Below are positions 16,754 to 25,649 of a stretch of 44,555 nt of DNA, in pieces. The notes below the pieces were generated by a model that saw only the letters and a program-made list of their open reading frames with translations, did no database searches and was not told where the DNA came from. The first letter of the stretch is position 1. Each line of letters starts with the position of its first letter. The stretch spans positions 24,001 through 68,555 of the forward strand of contig NZ_JAJNBZ010000003.1 of NCBI RefSeq assembly GCF_021369635.1, written 5' to 3'. The position numbers and the translations under genes were made by a program. The stretch comes from Paenibacillus profundus. GTDB lineage: Bacteria > Bacillota > Bacilli > Paenibacillales > Paenibacillaceae.

Positions 16754-17596
16754 TCACCCTCTCCATCCGGTCATCAGCACGAGCAGCAGCAGCAAGATTG
16801 TTTCCGTCAGTTCGTTCATTGCTCCATAGGTATCGCCCGTCAAGCCTCCGAGCTTCTTGGACAAATAACGCGAGCATCCCCATACGGCACCCATCCCCAG
16901 CACAGGAGCGCCAAGCAGAAGCCACCACGGGTGAATCGCATATGCAGCTAGCGCTGCGAAGGAAGCAGACCATCCGGCCATTTCAAGTGGCACCGACACC
17001 ATAATATATACGGTCGCCAGACTAAGCATAAGTGCGGAAAAGACTGCGCCAAGCAAATGCCCCCGGTGCAATCCTTGAAAATAACTGCCCAGCCCTGATT
17101 CCGCACGCGCATACGGCTCGTTCGTCATGCCCCATACCATTGCCGCTCTAGACCAGATAAAAGGGACGACAAGCCACAGCTGCCACGCCCCGGCCGTCAT
17201 TAGACTTGCGATAAGAGACCACTTGAGCAACAGCACGAGGATGCAGGCGATGACTCCCATCGCTCCGACACGGCTGTCCTTCATAATTTCCAGCATTCGC
17301 TCGCGGGAACGATGGCTCAAGACGCCATCCGCCGTATCCATCAGCCCGTCCATGTGCAGTCCGCCGGTTAGGGCAACAGCCAGCGCCAGCGTCAATACCG
17401 CAGCCGGCCCTGCGGGCAGCACAAGCTGCAAGCCGAGTCCCGCTCCCCATATCAGAACGCCTACGATACATCCTGCCCAGGGGTAGAACAAGGTGCTTCG
17501 CTTGAGCACCTCGTTCGTAAAAGGAACATTCACAGGAACCGGAATTCTGGTCAGAAACTGAATTGCCGCAATAAATGCCTGTAGCCATTGCTTCAT
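16754..17596 (-). CDS. cobS: Adenosylcobinamide-GDP ribazoletransferase (cobalamin synthase)
   Basis: A 280-residue integral membrane enzyme joining adenosylcobinamide-GDP and alpha-ribazole (phosphate), the last assembly step. The polar motif MDGLMDTADGVLSH after the first helices is the family's metal-binding DxxxD active site; LQFLTRIPVP is near the N-terminus. Multiple hydrophobic helices follow. Its ATG overlaps the cobU stop by 4 bases (ATGA), indicating translational coupling. Confidence 0.95.
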   Translation of the reverse strand: MKQWLQAFIAAIQFLTRIPVPVNVPFTNEVLKRSTLFYPWAGCIVGVLIWGAGLGLQLVLPAGPAAVLTLALAVALTGGLHMDGLMDTADGVLSHRSRERMLEIMKDSRVGAMGVIACILVLLLKWSLIASLMTAGAWQLWLVVPFIWSRAAMVWGMTNEPYARAESGLGSYFQGLHRGHLLGAVFSALMLSLATVYIMVSVPLEMAGWSASFAALAAYAIHPWWLLLGAPVLGMGAVWGCSRYLSKKLGGLTGDTYGAMNELTETILLLLLVLMTGWRG

Positions 17597-18159
17597 AGCT
17601 GAACCATCCTGCTCTTTATTTCGATCGGTATGCCCGCCGTGACGAGATACACTTCATCTGCCCGTGCCGCAATACGTTGATTCAGCCGGCCTGCTGCATC
17701 GCGAAAGATGCGCCCAAGCTTGTAAGCGGGCACGACACCGCTGCCGACTTCATTCGTCACCATCACGATGGTGCCTTGCGCCGCCGTCAACGCGTCCAGC
17801 ATATCATCGATACGCGCATACAGTCTTTGCTCCATCTCCGGGCCTTCCCCCAGTTCCTGCTCTGCATGCAGCAACTCGTTCGAAAGCCACAGCGTCAGGC
17901 AATCGATGAGCACCGCCGATTCATCCGCTTCTTTCACCCATTCCGGCAGTTGCAGCGGACAATTGGCGGTGAGCCACGCATAGCCGGAAGCTTCTCGCTC
18001 CGCTTGATGCAGCCGGATCCGCTCCCGCATCTCATCATCATGCGCTTCCGCCGTCGCGACATAAGCGCCCCCTTGCGGGGCCAGCTTCTGGAGCAGCCGC
18101 TCCGCGAACGTGCTCTTCCCGCTGCGCGCGCCGCCAGTTACAAGGATGATGCGGTTCAT
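17593..18159 (-). CDS. cobU: Adenosylcobinamide kinase/guanylyltransferase
   Basis: A 188-residue bifunctional cytoplasmic enzyme that phosphorylates adenosylcobinamide and transfers GMP to it. The P-loop GGARSGKS is at residues 9-16, RIRLHQAERE carries the histidine that takes GMP in this family, and TNEVGSGVVP lies in the C-terminal third. It overlaps both neighbours by 4 bases (cobT upstream, cobS downstream). Its presence means imported cobinamide can be used once adenosylated. Confidence 0.95.
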   Translation of the reverse strand: MNRIILVTGGARSGKSTFAERLLQKLAPQGGAYVATAEAHDDEMRERIRLHQAEREASGYAWLTANCPLQLPEWVKEADESAVLIDCLTLWLSNELLHAEQELGEGPEMEQRLYARIDDMLDALTAAQGTIVMVTNEVGSGVVPAYKLGRIFRDAAGRLNQRIAARADEVYLVTAGIPIEIKSRMVQL

Positions 18160-19220
18160 TGGCCGTCGTCCTTACCGGATACGCCTGCTTCGGCAAAGGT
18201 GGCCATCTCGCGCATAATGCGCAAGGAAGCATCGATGAGCTGGAACATGAGCACTCCGCCTGTCCCTTCGCCCAGTCGCATATTTAGATGCAGGCACGGC
18301 CGCAATTCCAATTCCGCCAGCAGCGCCGCATGCCCCCGTTCCTCCGACAAGTGTGATCCTATCAAATACGGCTTCACGTCAGGAGCCAAGCGGACGGCCG
18401 TCAAGGCGGCAGCGCTGGATATGAAGCCGTCGATGACGACCGGCGTACGATTCGCCGCCGCACCGAGAATGACGCCGACCAAGCCGGCAATCTCCAAGCC
18501 GCCGACCTTCGCCAGCACATCGAGCGCATCTTCCGCATTCGGTTGATTCACTTCGAGCGCGCGGCGGACGACACTGCACTTATGTTCCCATTGGGCATCG
18601 CCGATGCCTGTTCCGCGTCCGACCGCGTCAGCCGCTGGCAAGCCGGTAAACGCGCACAGAATGGCGGCGCTGGCCGTCGTATTGCCGATTCCCATCTCGC
18701 CTGTCGAGAAGAGACGGTATCCGGATTGAACACATTCCTGCACCGTATCCACACCAGCCTGAATGGCGGCTTCCGCCTCCGCACGCGTCATCGCAGGCCC
18801 CTTGGCCATGTTGGCTGTCCCTCTTCTCACCTTGCGCGACTGCAGGTTCGGGTCGGCCAAGTCGGCATTGACGCCCACATCGACACAGATGACGTCGGCC
18901 CCGGCTTCGCGTGCCAGCACGTTAACCGCCGCTCCGCCACGCAGGAAGTTATGAACCATCTGCGGCGTTACCTCGGCCGGGAATGCGCTGACTCCTTCTT
19001 CACAGACTCCGTGATCACCTGCCATGACAATGACTGCCTTCTTCTCTAACAGCGGCTTCGCTTCGCCTGTAATTCCCGCCAACTGAACCGCAAGGTGCTC
19101 AAGCAGGCCCAAGCTTCCTGGGGGCTTCGTCAATTGGTTCTGATGCTGAAGCGCTGCCTGCATCGCTTGCTCGTCTACAGGCTGAATTCTGTCAATAAGT
19201 CGTTGAAGTTGTTCTGTCAT
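18156..19220 (-). CDS. cobT: Nicotinate-nucleotide--dimethylbenzimidazole phosphoribosyltransferase
   Basis: A 354-residue enzyme making alpha-ribazole phosphate, which activates the lower ligand base. Motifs seen are KPPGSLGLLE near residue 35, MAGDHGVCEEGVSAFP, GEMGIGNTT and the C-terminal RLGEGTGGVL, whose Glu is the catalytic base. Length is standard. It starts at 19220 after a 44-base gap behind the ABC ATPase and is coupled to cobU by ATGA. No lower-ligand synthesis gene (bluB or bza) is in the window, so the base must be made elsewhere or imported. Confidence 0.95.
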   Translation of the reverse strand: MTEQLQRLIDRIQPVDEQAMQAALQHQNQLTKPPGSLGLLEHLAVQLAGITGEAKPLLEKKAVIVMAGDHGVCEEGVSAFPAEVTPQMVHNFLRGGAAVNVLAREAGADVICVDVGVNADLADPNLQSRKVRRGTANMAKGPAMTRAEAEAAIQAGVDTVQECVQSGYRLFSTGEMGIGNTTASAAILCAFTGLPAADAVGRGTGIGDAQWEHKCSVVRRALEVNQPNAEDALDVLAKVGGLEIAGLVGVILGAAANRTPVVIDGFISSAAALTAVRLAPDVKPYLIGSHLSEERGHAALLAELELRPCLHLNMRLGEGTGGVLMFQLIDASLRIMREMATFAEAGVSGKDDGQ

Positions 19221-19264
19221 CCCTGTTCATCTCCGTTGTCAATAATTTTGGTTTACAAATTCGT

Positions 19265-20095
19265 CTACGCATTGCCGTGCTGAGGGCAAATGAGCACCTG
19301 CGGCCGGCCGATCTCCGGATGCGGCACGATCGTCGTCCGCGTCGCGAAGATACGTTCCAGCAGCTCCGCAGACATCAGTTCATCCGGACTTCCCTCCGCG
19401 ATCAGCTTGCCCTCGTGCAGCACGATGAGGCGGTCGCAATAGAGGGAGGCCAAGTTCAAGTCATGCAGCACCGACACGACCGTCAGGCCGCAATCTTGCT
19501 GCCAATCGCGCACGACATCCATGAATTGGACTTGATAATGGATGTCGAGGTAGGTGGTCGGCTCATCCAGCAGCACGATGCTCGGCGACTGGGCCATCAG
19601 CTTCGCCAGCGCAGCCCGCTGTCGCTGTCCTCCGCTTAATCGGTCAAGCGGACGATCCGCGAGTGGAGTCAACTGCAGCCGATCCATAATGCCGTCAATG
19701 AACGGACCGCTGTCTTCGCCTTCCGAACCGAGCCACGATTGATATGGGAATCGTCCCATCTCAACAATTTCGCGCACGGTGAAGTTAAGCGGAGGCAGCG
19801 CCTCCTGCTGCAGCACCGCCATCAACTGCGATAACGCCTTGCGCTTATAAGAGGCAAGCGCCCGACCCTGAATGCGGACACGTCCGGCAGACACGGTATC
19901 CGCCCCCGATACGAGCGACAAGAGCGTCGATTTCCCGCTTCCGTTCGGTCCGATGATGCCGACCCATTCTCCGGGCTGCACGGAAAGCGATACGTTGTCG
20001 AGCACCGTTTTGTCGCCATAACGTTTGCACAGCCGCTCCGCGTGAATGATTGGTTCCGCTGATTGCGCCTCCTGCTGTGCCAGCATATGTCTCAT
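19265..20095 (-). CDS. btuD: Corrinoid ABC transporter ATP-binding protein (FecE/BtuD type)
   Basis: A 276-residue ATPase. Walker A GPNGSGKST is at residues 49-57, followed by LSGGQRQRAALAKLM and Walker B IVLLDEPTTYLD. The YLD ending and overall form are typical of the iron-siderophore/vitamin B12 importer group. The start is at 20095, where ATG overlaps the permease TGA by 4 bases, with GGGGGA 8 bases upstream; a longer frame into the permease gene is only a shadow. Location after a cobalamin riboswitch points to a corrinoid substrate rather than a siderophore. Confidence 0.88.
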   Translation of the reverse strand: MRHMLAQQEAQSAEPIIHAERLCKRYGDKTVLDNVSLSVQPGEWVGIIGPNGSGKSTLLSLVSGADTVSAGRVRIQGRALASYKRKALSQLMAVLQQEALPPLNFTVREIVEMGRFPYQSWLGSEGEDSGPFIDGIMDRLQLTPLADRPLDRLSGGQRQRAALAKLMAQSPSIVLLDEPTTYLDIHYQVQFMDVVRDWQQDCGLTVVSVLHDLNLASLYCDRLIVLHEGKLIAEGSPDELMSAELLERIFATRTTIVPHPEIGRPQVLICPQHGNA

Positions 20096-21135
20096 GACCA
20101 TTTCCCCCGTTTCGTACGCTTGTTCCGAATGAGCAGGTAAGCAAAGAAGGGCGCGCCGATAAATGCAGTCACCACGCCGAGAGGAATTTCCGTCGGTGCA
20201 AACGCCGTTCTTGCAATCGTATCCGCCCACATCACATAGATTGCGCCGCCCACCGCTGAGAGCGGAATCAAATAGCGGTAATCCGGACCGACGATTAAAC
20301 GCAATATGTGCGGAACGACCAAGCCGACAAAGCCGATGACGCCAGATACGGACACCGCCGCCGCCGTAATTAATGTGGCGGTAAGCAGCACTACCCACTT
20401 CGTGCGCTCCACATGAAGCCCGAGATGAGAGGCCTGCCGCTCGCCCAATGCGAGCAGATTAAGCGGTCTTGCATAGGAAATGAGAATAATGATGCCGATA
20501 GCCAAGTAAGGGCCCAGCACAACCGTATAGGACCATCCGCGCAGCGCCAAGCTGCCCATGACCCAGAACAATATTTCGTTAATCGTTTGCTTCGTCATCG
20601 CGACTAAGAAGGAGACGATCGCGCCAAGAAAGGCTTGCATAACGACCCCTGACAAAATAAGCGTTTCAATCGGGATTTTCCCGCCGTCATTGGCAAGTCT
20701 CATGACGATAATAAGCGTCAACGTCCCTGTTGCGAAAGCGACGACCGGAATGGTCCACTCTCCGAGCAGCGCGTATTGGAGCCCGAAGTATATAAGAAGG
20801 GCCGCGCCGACGGACGCGCCGGACGATACGCCCAGAGTGTACGGGTCAGCCAACGGATTGCGCAGCACGCCTTGAAACGCGGTGCCTGCCACACCGAGCG
20901 CTGCTCCGACCAACATCGCAAGCACGACGCGTGGAAAGCGCACCTTCATCATAATTTGCGCAGAGGCGTCATCCCAGGTCACCGGAAATATAGAGTCCAA
21001 GCCCGGTATATGATGGAGCAAGATGCGTGTCATTTCACCTAAAGGCATCTGCACCGAGCCTACAGCCAAGCATCCCACAACGGACAAGAGGAGAAGCGCA
21101 AAGCTCGCTCCTCCATACCATACAATCTTTTTCAT
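20092..21135 (-). CDS. btuC: Corrinoid ABC transporter permease (FecCD family)
   Basis: A 347-residue inner-membrane permease with about nine or ten hydrophobic helices, as in BtuC. RFPRVVLAMLVGAALGVAGTAFQGVLRNPLADPYTLGVSSGA is the family hallmark (key residues RxPR, GxxFQ, NPLADP, LGxSSGA). The ATPase contact loop near LALGERQASHLG is present. It follows btuF after 17 bases and overlaps btuD. Substrate assignment rests on the riboswitch and neighbours. Confidence 0.9.
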   Translation of the reverse strand: MKKIVWYGGASFALLLLSVVGCLAVGSVQMPLGEMTRILLHHIPGLDSIFPVTWDDASAQIMMKVRFPRVVLAMLVGAALGVAGTAFQGVLRNPLADPYTLGVSSGASVGAALLIYFGLQYALLGEWTIPVVAFATGTLTLIIVMRLANDGGKIPIETLILSGVVMQAFLGAIVSFLVAMTKQTINEILFWVMGSLALRGWSYTVVLGPYLAIGIIILISYARPLNLLALGERQASHLGLHVERTKWVVLLTATLITAAAVSVSGVIGFVGLVVPHILRLIVGPDYRYLIPLSAVGGAIYVMWADTIARTAFAPTEIPLGVVTAFIGAPFFAYLLIRNKRTKRGKWS

Positions 21136-21152
21136 CTATTTCTCCGCATCGG

Positions 21153-22169
21153 TTATTTCACCAAGTCAGGGTAAATCGCTTTTGCAACGGCTTTGAGCCC
21201 CTCCGCCACACGAGGTCCCGGACGGCTGAGCAAATTTTGATCCACAGCGATAACTTGGTTGTTTTTAATCGCGTTAATGTTATTCCACCCGCTACGTCCG
21301 CGGATGATTTCTTCCAATGACTTGTTCGTATCCTGGTCGACAACCCCTTGGGTGTACAAAATGACGTCAGGATTCGACTTGATGATGTTCTCCTCGTTGA
21401 TTTGCACCCAGCCTTCCGCATCCGCTGCTACGTTCGTAGCGCCGGCAAGCTCGATCATCTCATTCATGAACTCACCGCTGCCTACTGTCCAACCTGGGGA
21501 GAACTCAATGTACACTTTTTTCTTGTCGGTAACGCTTTGCACAGCAGTTTGTACTTCTTCGCGCGCTTTCTTCATTTGCTCAACGACTGCTTGCGCTTCT
21601 TTTTGACGATCCGTAATTTGACCGTACAGTTCTATGTTTTTAATAACGTCATCATATGTCTTCGGTTCCACTTTGAAAATTTTAATGCCTAGCTCGCGGA
21701 ATTTGTTCACGACTGGCTCTTTCATGGAGATGCCGGTGAAGACAATATCTGGCTTCGCTGCAATAATCGCCTCTTCATTCGGTTTTACGATACCGCCCAT
21801 CTTCGCCTTCGAGGCGGCTACTTCTGGATAGTCGTCATAGTCGGATACCCCGACGATTTGTTCATCCAAGCCAAGAGCAAACAACGACTCTGTCTCTGCC
21901 GGCGATACCGAGATGATGCGCTCCGGCGCTTTGTCGAAGGTGAACTCTTCACCAGTGACGTCTTTCACGGTAAGCGGATATGTCGTCTTCGCAGCGTCAT
22001 CCTGCTTCGGTTGCTCTGTATTGGAAGCTTCTTTATTTGTGTTCTCCTGCTGCGCCGCCGTGTTGTCGGAAGGCTTCACTTCCCCTGTGCTCGCGCCGCA
22101 AGCCGTCAAGCTTACTGCCAAAATAACTGCCAATACGGCTGCCAATGTTTTATTCAGCCATTTGTGCAT
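21153..22169 (-). CDS. btuF: Corrinoid-binding lipoprotein
   Basis: A 338-residue extracellular binding protein with a lipobox Cys at residue 24 (SLTAC). A low-complexity linker rich in Asn, Thr, Glu and Gln follows, then the BtuF/FecB fold beginning TYPLTVKDVTGEEFTFDKAPERIIS. The pocket segments ALGLDEQIVGVSDYDDYP and KPDIVFTG are recognisable. The start at 22169 has GAGAGGA 6 bases upstream. It is the first gene after the cobalamin riboswitch and terminator, so it should be made when adenosylcobalamin is scarce. Confidence 0.9.
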   Translation of the reverse strand: MHKWLNKTLAAVLAVILAVSLTACGASTGEVKPSDNTAAQQENTNKEASNTEQPKQDDAAKTTYPLTVKDVTGEEFTFDKAPERIISVSPAETESLFALGLDEQIVGVSDYDDYPEVAASKAKMGGIVKPNEEAIIAAKPDIVFTGISMKEPVVNKFRELGIKIFKVEPKTYDDVIKNIELYGQITDRQKEAQAVVEQMKKAREEVQTAVQSVTDKKKVYIEFSPGWTVGSGEFMNEMIELAGATNVAADAEGWVQINEENIIKSNPDVILYTQGVVDQDTNKSLEEIIRGRSGWNNINAIKNNQVIAVDQNLLSRPGPRVAEGLKAVAKAIYPDLVK

Positions 22170-22321
22170 ACATGTTCCTCTCCCTTGCTTAATATATTCC
22201 TTGAGTGTGAATCGTCTTCTGTGAACTGGAGCAAACGCGGTAAACGCAGTGCGCAATAATGGTCAGGTGACGAGCATATCCCTTCATCTATATACAATAG
22301 GTTGTCAAAGAACACAGTGTT

Positions 22322-22350
22322 AAAAAACCCCCGATCCTACGGATCGGGGG
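22322..22350 (-). terminator. Terminator of the cobalamin riboswitch
   Basis: A perfect 10-bp stem CCCCCGATCC/GGATCGGGGG with a 3-base loop (22328-22350), followed on the minus strand by six T residues. It lies between the aptamer and btuF, the usual place of the expression platform. Confidence 0.93.
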
Positions 22351-22494
22351 ACTTCGTCTCACTTAGCCTATAAGGTACGACACGGCATAGCCAGCGCCAT
22401 GCTTGCCGCAACAGCGGTATCGACAGCGTCTTGCATTGCCTCATGCCATACTTTGTAGACGTGGTCCCTTCCGCGAAGGATATTGCTCGTCTAT

Positions 22495-22722
22495 CTTCAG
22501 GCAGGTCTCCTGACTTAGGAGCTGCACGTTGCCGCTCGCCTTCCCGTCGCCGCATCCGAACATCTGTACATCCGGCGCCGCATCGACAGTGGCTTCATGA
22601 GCGCAACACTCCATTCACAGTGGCGGGACCGCGCCGGAATTTCACCGGCTTCCCTATTAACCTTGGGCATGGATCATATATTAGATCGGATCAATCGTAT
22701 CCGTACACGCAAGGGCCTGAAG
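22495..22722 (-). ncRNA. Cobalamin riboswitch
   Basis: On the minus strand P1 pairs CTTCAGGC (22715-22722) with GCCTGAAG (22495-22502). Inside are the class hallmarks in order: GGGAAGCCGGTGAAATTCC, GCGCGGTCCCGCCACTGT (the B12-box region), and the 3' GGAGACCTGCCTG. The total length of about 228 nt is normal for the long cobalamin class. A strong promoter (22770-22798) precedes it and an intrinsic terminator follows. Confidence 0.96.
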
Positions 22723-22769
22723 AAATTGCACTATTCATTTGTCCGTTCAAGCATTGAACTTGATAATAG

Positions 22770-22798
22770 ATTATAGGGGAAAAGCTCCGTTCTTGCAA
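22770..22798 (-). promoter_or_regulatory. Promoter of the btuFCD-cobTUSQ operon
   Basis: TTGCAA (22793-22798), a 17-base spacer and a perfect TATAAT (22770-22775) stand about 50 bases upstream of the riboswitch P1 stem. Confidence 0.75.
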
Positions 22799-22800
22799 TA

Positions 22801-22822
22801 AGGTTGCTCACAAGGGCAACCT
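22801..22822 (-). terminator. Hairpin after cobC, possible weak terminator
   Basis: AGGTTGC and GCAACCT form a perfect 7-bp stem with an 8-base loop between the cobC stop and the btuF promoter. No U-tract follows, so it may be a transcript-stabilising hairpin instead. Confidence 0.35.
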
Positions 22823-22874
22823 GTCTCCCGATACAAATCAACAATCCGGCCATCTCGCGCCCCGGCTGCCCCCA

Positions 22875-23732
22875 CTATAGAGAGGGAAAACGCTCAGCGC
22901 GCAGGAACACCCATTTGCGCGCGCAACGCTTCGCCGTAATCATAACACCGCCGCCAATCGGCGCAGCCGCCTCCCAGAACGATTTGCGCGGGAATGCGAG
23001 CGTGTGCAGTCTCCGTACAATGCCGCCGTGGGTCACCACGAGCACGTCCGGGCGCGCCATTCGGCCAGACGCACCTTGCACGAAGCGGTCAGTCCGAATC
23101 CGAGCTTTTCGGTTCCTGCTCGTTCGCAGTGGACGATTCCGGGTGCGAGCCACACCTGACTGTTCCGGCACGGTGCGGATTTGCGCCCGCGCATTTCTCA
23201 GTATCTCCCACCATACATGTGCCGTACGCGTGCAGAATGACTGCCACGGTTCTCCCCGCGGCGGCTGCACGGACGACATATCATCCAGCCACTTTCGATA
23301 TTGGGGCTCTTCCTTCAGATCGTTATAGGTCAAGCCTTCCCACATGCCGAAGTCGTACTCGCGCAGCCGTGTATCAACAGATGCTTCTCGGCTGTCGCGA
23401 GGCCGCAAGTACGCGATCGTTTCGCGGCAGCGGCGCATATCGCTTGTGTAGAGGATCGGAGCAGGGTGCGCCAATGCCCGGCGCAAAGGCCTCAGCTCCT
23501 CTGAAGCCTGTGGCAGGATGGAATCATCCGTATAACTAATATAACGCCGTTCTACATTCGCCTGCGTCAATCCGTGCCGCACGATCGCGAATCGCACGAT
23601 GGTATCTCGTACGCCCTTTTTTCTGCGTACATTCCGTTTGGACATCGCACCTCTTGTTACCATTCCAGATGGGCTTGCTCCTGATCGGCGCCTCTTCTGA
23701 CGGGGAGCTTTATATTGTCGTGTCAGTCTCAT
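22875..23732 (-). CDS. cobC: Histidine phosphatase family protein, probable alpha-ribazole phosphatase
   Basis: A 285-residue phosphatase; CobC-type enzymes remove phosphate from alpha-ribazole phosphate or cobalamin phosphate. The catalytic RHG is at residues 52-54 (FAIVRHGLTQ), LREYDFGMWEGLTYND is typical of the family, and the second catalytic His is in VLVVTHGG. It is longer than usual (about 200) because of an Arg-rich N-terminal extension of about 45 residues and an Arg-rich insert of about 45 residues just before VLVVTHGG. It starts 31 bases after cbiB. The function is supported by context; the family is broad. Confidence 0.8.
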   Translation of the reverse strand: MRLTRQYKAPRQKRRRSGASPSGMVTRGAMSKRNVRRKKGVRDTIVRFAIVRHGLTQANVERRYISYTDDSILPQASEELRPLRRALAHPAPILYTSDMRRCRETIAYLRPRDSREASVDTRLREYDFGMWEGLTYNDLKEEPQYRKWLDDMSSVQPPRGEPWQSFCTRTAHVWWEILRNARAQIRTVPEQSGVARTRNRPLRTSRNRKARIRTDRFVQGASGRMARPDVLVVTHGGIVRRLHTLAFPRKSFWEAAAPIGGGVMITAKRCARKWVFLRAERFPSL

Positions 23733-23762
23733 TTCATTCTTACTCCTTCATCCGCCATTCAT

Positions 23763-24728
23763 CTACAGGAGCCATCCCCCGCGCGCATATAGCAGCACGG
23801 CAGCGATGACTGTGAAGCCCAGTGTACTGCCTGTCAGCAGACTGCAGGCAGCCGGAATATGCTGTGCTTGCAAAGGCTGGACCTCGTCTCCCATATAAGC
23901 ACGCAACGATCGTACGCCCTTATACACATTATATCCACCGAGCCGGACACCAAGCGCCCCGGCTGCAGCCGCCTCCGGCCAGCCGCTGTTCGGGCTCGGG
24001 TGCCTCGGCGCGTCACGCTTGGCTGTCTGCCAAGCCCGCGTCCCGTCATATCCCTTCATCCAGGCGCATATCGCCATGAGAACTGCCGTCAAGCGGGCCG
24101 GAATCCAATTCGCAATGTCATCCAGCCGCGCGGAGGCCCAGCCTAAGTTGCCGTACTTCTCATTTTTATAACCGACCATCGAATCGAGCGTATTTACCGC
24201 CCGGTACGCCATAGCTAACGGCGCCCCACCGATAAGCGCGTAACATAACGGGGATATGACGGCATCCACAATATTCTCGGCTACGGTTTCAACCGTAGCG
24301 CGCACGACTTCAGGCTCGTCGAGTTCATCCGTATCACGTCCGACAATCATGCCGACTTCACGCCGCGCACCGTCGATGTCCCGTGCGGCTAACCGCTTAT
24401 ACACCGCCATCCCCGCATCCTTCAGTCCTTTGGTCGCAATCGTCGTGCCGATAAGAATCGCTTCGGCCGCCCATGCGAGAGAGAAATGAATTTCATGGAG
24501 TCCCCATAGCAGCGCCCATGTCAAAGCATAAGAGCCTCCAACGACAATGACCGGGAGCAGGATGCCGAGCGGCTTAAGCGCCGCTTCCGATGATGCCGCC
24601 TTGCGGATAGCATGCTCCAGCGCCGTGATCGCCCTTCCTATCATAATGACGGGATGGGGAATCCAACGAGGATCACCTATAATCCTGTCCCATATATATG
24701 CTGCTGTGATGATGAACGCCGCTATCAT
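23763..24728 (-). CDS. cbiB: Adenosylcobinamide-phosphate synthase
   Basis: A 321-residue integral membrane enzyme attaching aminopropanol phosphate to cobyric acid. WDRIIGDPRWIPHPVIMIGR near the N-terminus is the family hallmark; later come EPEVVRATVETVAENIVDAVISPL (key residues E..R..ETVAEN..D) and AYRAVNTLDSMVGYKNEKY. GGTGGGG precedes the start. It uses the product of CobD encoded two genes upstream and faces CbiZ, whose reaction feeds it cobyric acid. Confidence 0.95.
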   Translation of the reverse strand: MIAAFIITAAYIWDRIIGDPRWIPHPVIMIGRAITALEHAIRKAASSEAALKPLGILLPVIVVGGSYALTWALLWGLHEIHFSLAWAAEAILIGTTIATKGLKDAGMAVYKRLAARDIDGARREVGMIVGRDTDELDEPEVVRATVETVAENIVDAVISPLCYALIGGAPLAMAYRAVNTLDSMVGYKNEKYGNLGWASARLDDIANWIPARLTAVLMAICAWMKGYDGTRAWQTAKRDAPRHPSPNSGWPEAAAAGALGVRLGGYNVYKGVRSLRAYMGDEVQPLQAQHIPAACSLLTGSTLGFTVIAAVLLYARGGWLL

Positions 24729-24856
24729 TACTTCCCCACCTTAATTGTTGCACCCGCAGTCATTTGCTCTAACTCGACAGCTCATGCTTTGAGCTTCTCG
24801 GTTCTGAAAAGGGTTCTTTTTGAACATGCGCTATCAGCGCCTCAACGATTCGAGCG

Positions 24857-25594
24857 TTATGGAAACAACCGTCCGTCATCTTCATGCTGAGTCATAACCG
24901 CTTCCGTAACGGTCTTGTACACAAGCCGCCCAATTGCATTTCCAAGCGTGGTTGCTGTGCCCGCATAGGAATGCACTTCGGTATCGCGCCCGCTATCAAG
25001 CACCGCAAAAGCAATCGCGTCGGTCGTCGTTCCCGTCGCTATGCGCTCTGTCTCTTTATCATAAATATGTAAATCGGCTAGCGCCGCGCATTTCGCTTCC
25101 GTCGCCGTCATGAACACATTCCATACTGCCGCATCAGACAGCTTGCCATCCAACACGATTATCGTGTTTATCGTGCCAGGCTTGAGCGGTTCATACGCCG
25201 AGAATACTTGGCGAGGCAGTCCCGCACGAGCCGCATTGCTTGTCCCTGCCGTCGTAACACACAGCAACGAGCAGCCGTCCCCATGCTCCTCCGCGACTGA
25301 CGCGTGAGTCACTTTTGCGGCCGTCATCAGGCCGACGGTATCATCTGGCTCATATCCCCATTGCTCGCACACGCCCTGCATATGCTTAACCGGATCGGAA
25401 CAATCGAAGCCCTTGCGTACCATGCAATTCAAGATTCGGCTTCCTGTCCAGCTGCCGCCATGGTAGGCAGCACTGCTCCAGATGGGTACCCGCTGCGGCA
25501 AATCGACCGTCAAATGTTCCTGCCCCCAGCGGACATGAACGTCCGCAATACATTCGGTTGTATAGGCGCGCGCACCGTCGCGATAAGGCTGCAT
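24857..25594 (-). CDS. cbiZ: Adenosylcobinamide amidohydrolase
   Basis: A 245-residue salvage enzyme that cuts the aminopropanol arm from adenosylcobinamide or pseudo-corrinoids, giving cobyric acid. Family motifs seen are TAGTSNAARAG, NTIIVLDGKLSDAA, ATEAKCAALADL, GTTTDAIAFA and SYAGTATTLG near the C-terminus. The start at 25594 has GGGGGAG just upstream; the open frame reaches back into the cobD gene without a site. It lets the cell remodel imported corrinoids. It lies between cobD and cbiB, so hydrolysis and re-synthesis of the arm are co-expressed. Confidence 0.9.
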   Translation of the reverse strand: MQPYRDGARAYTTECIADVHVRWGQEHLTVDLPQRVPIWSSAAYHGGSWTGSRILNCMVRKGFDCSDPVKHMQGVCEQWGYEPDDTVGLMTAAKVTHASVAEEHGDGCSLLCVTTAGTSNAARAGLPRQVFSAYEPLKPGTINTIIVLDGKLSDAAVWNVFMTATEAKCAALADLHIYDKETERIATGTTTDAIAFAVLDSGRDTEVHSYAGTATTLGNAIGRLVYKTVTEAVMTQHEDDGRLFP

Positions 25595-25649
25595 CGTTCT
25601 CCCCCTTGTTCCCGTTTTACTAGTAACAACGCTCTCTAATAACATCCTT

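Noticed and set aside
20096..20398. N-terminal extension of the BtuD-like ATPase into the permease gene
   Set aside because: The frame is open only as a shadow of the permease; the ATGA overlap with GGGGGA upstream fixes the start at 20095.
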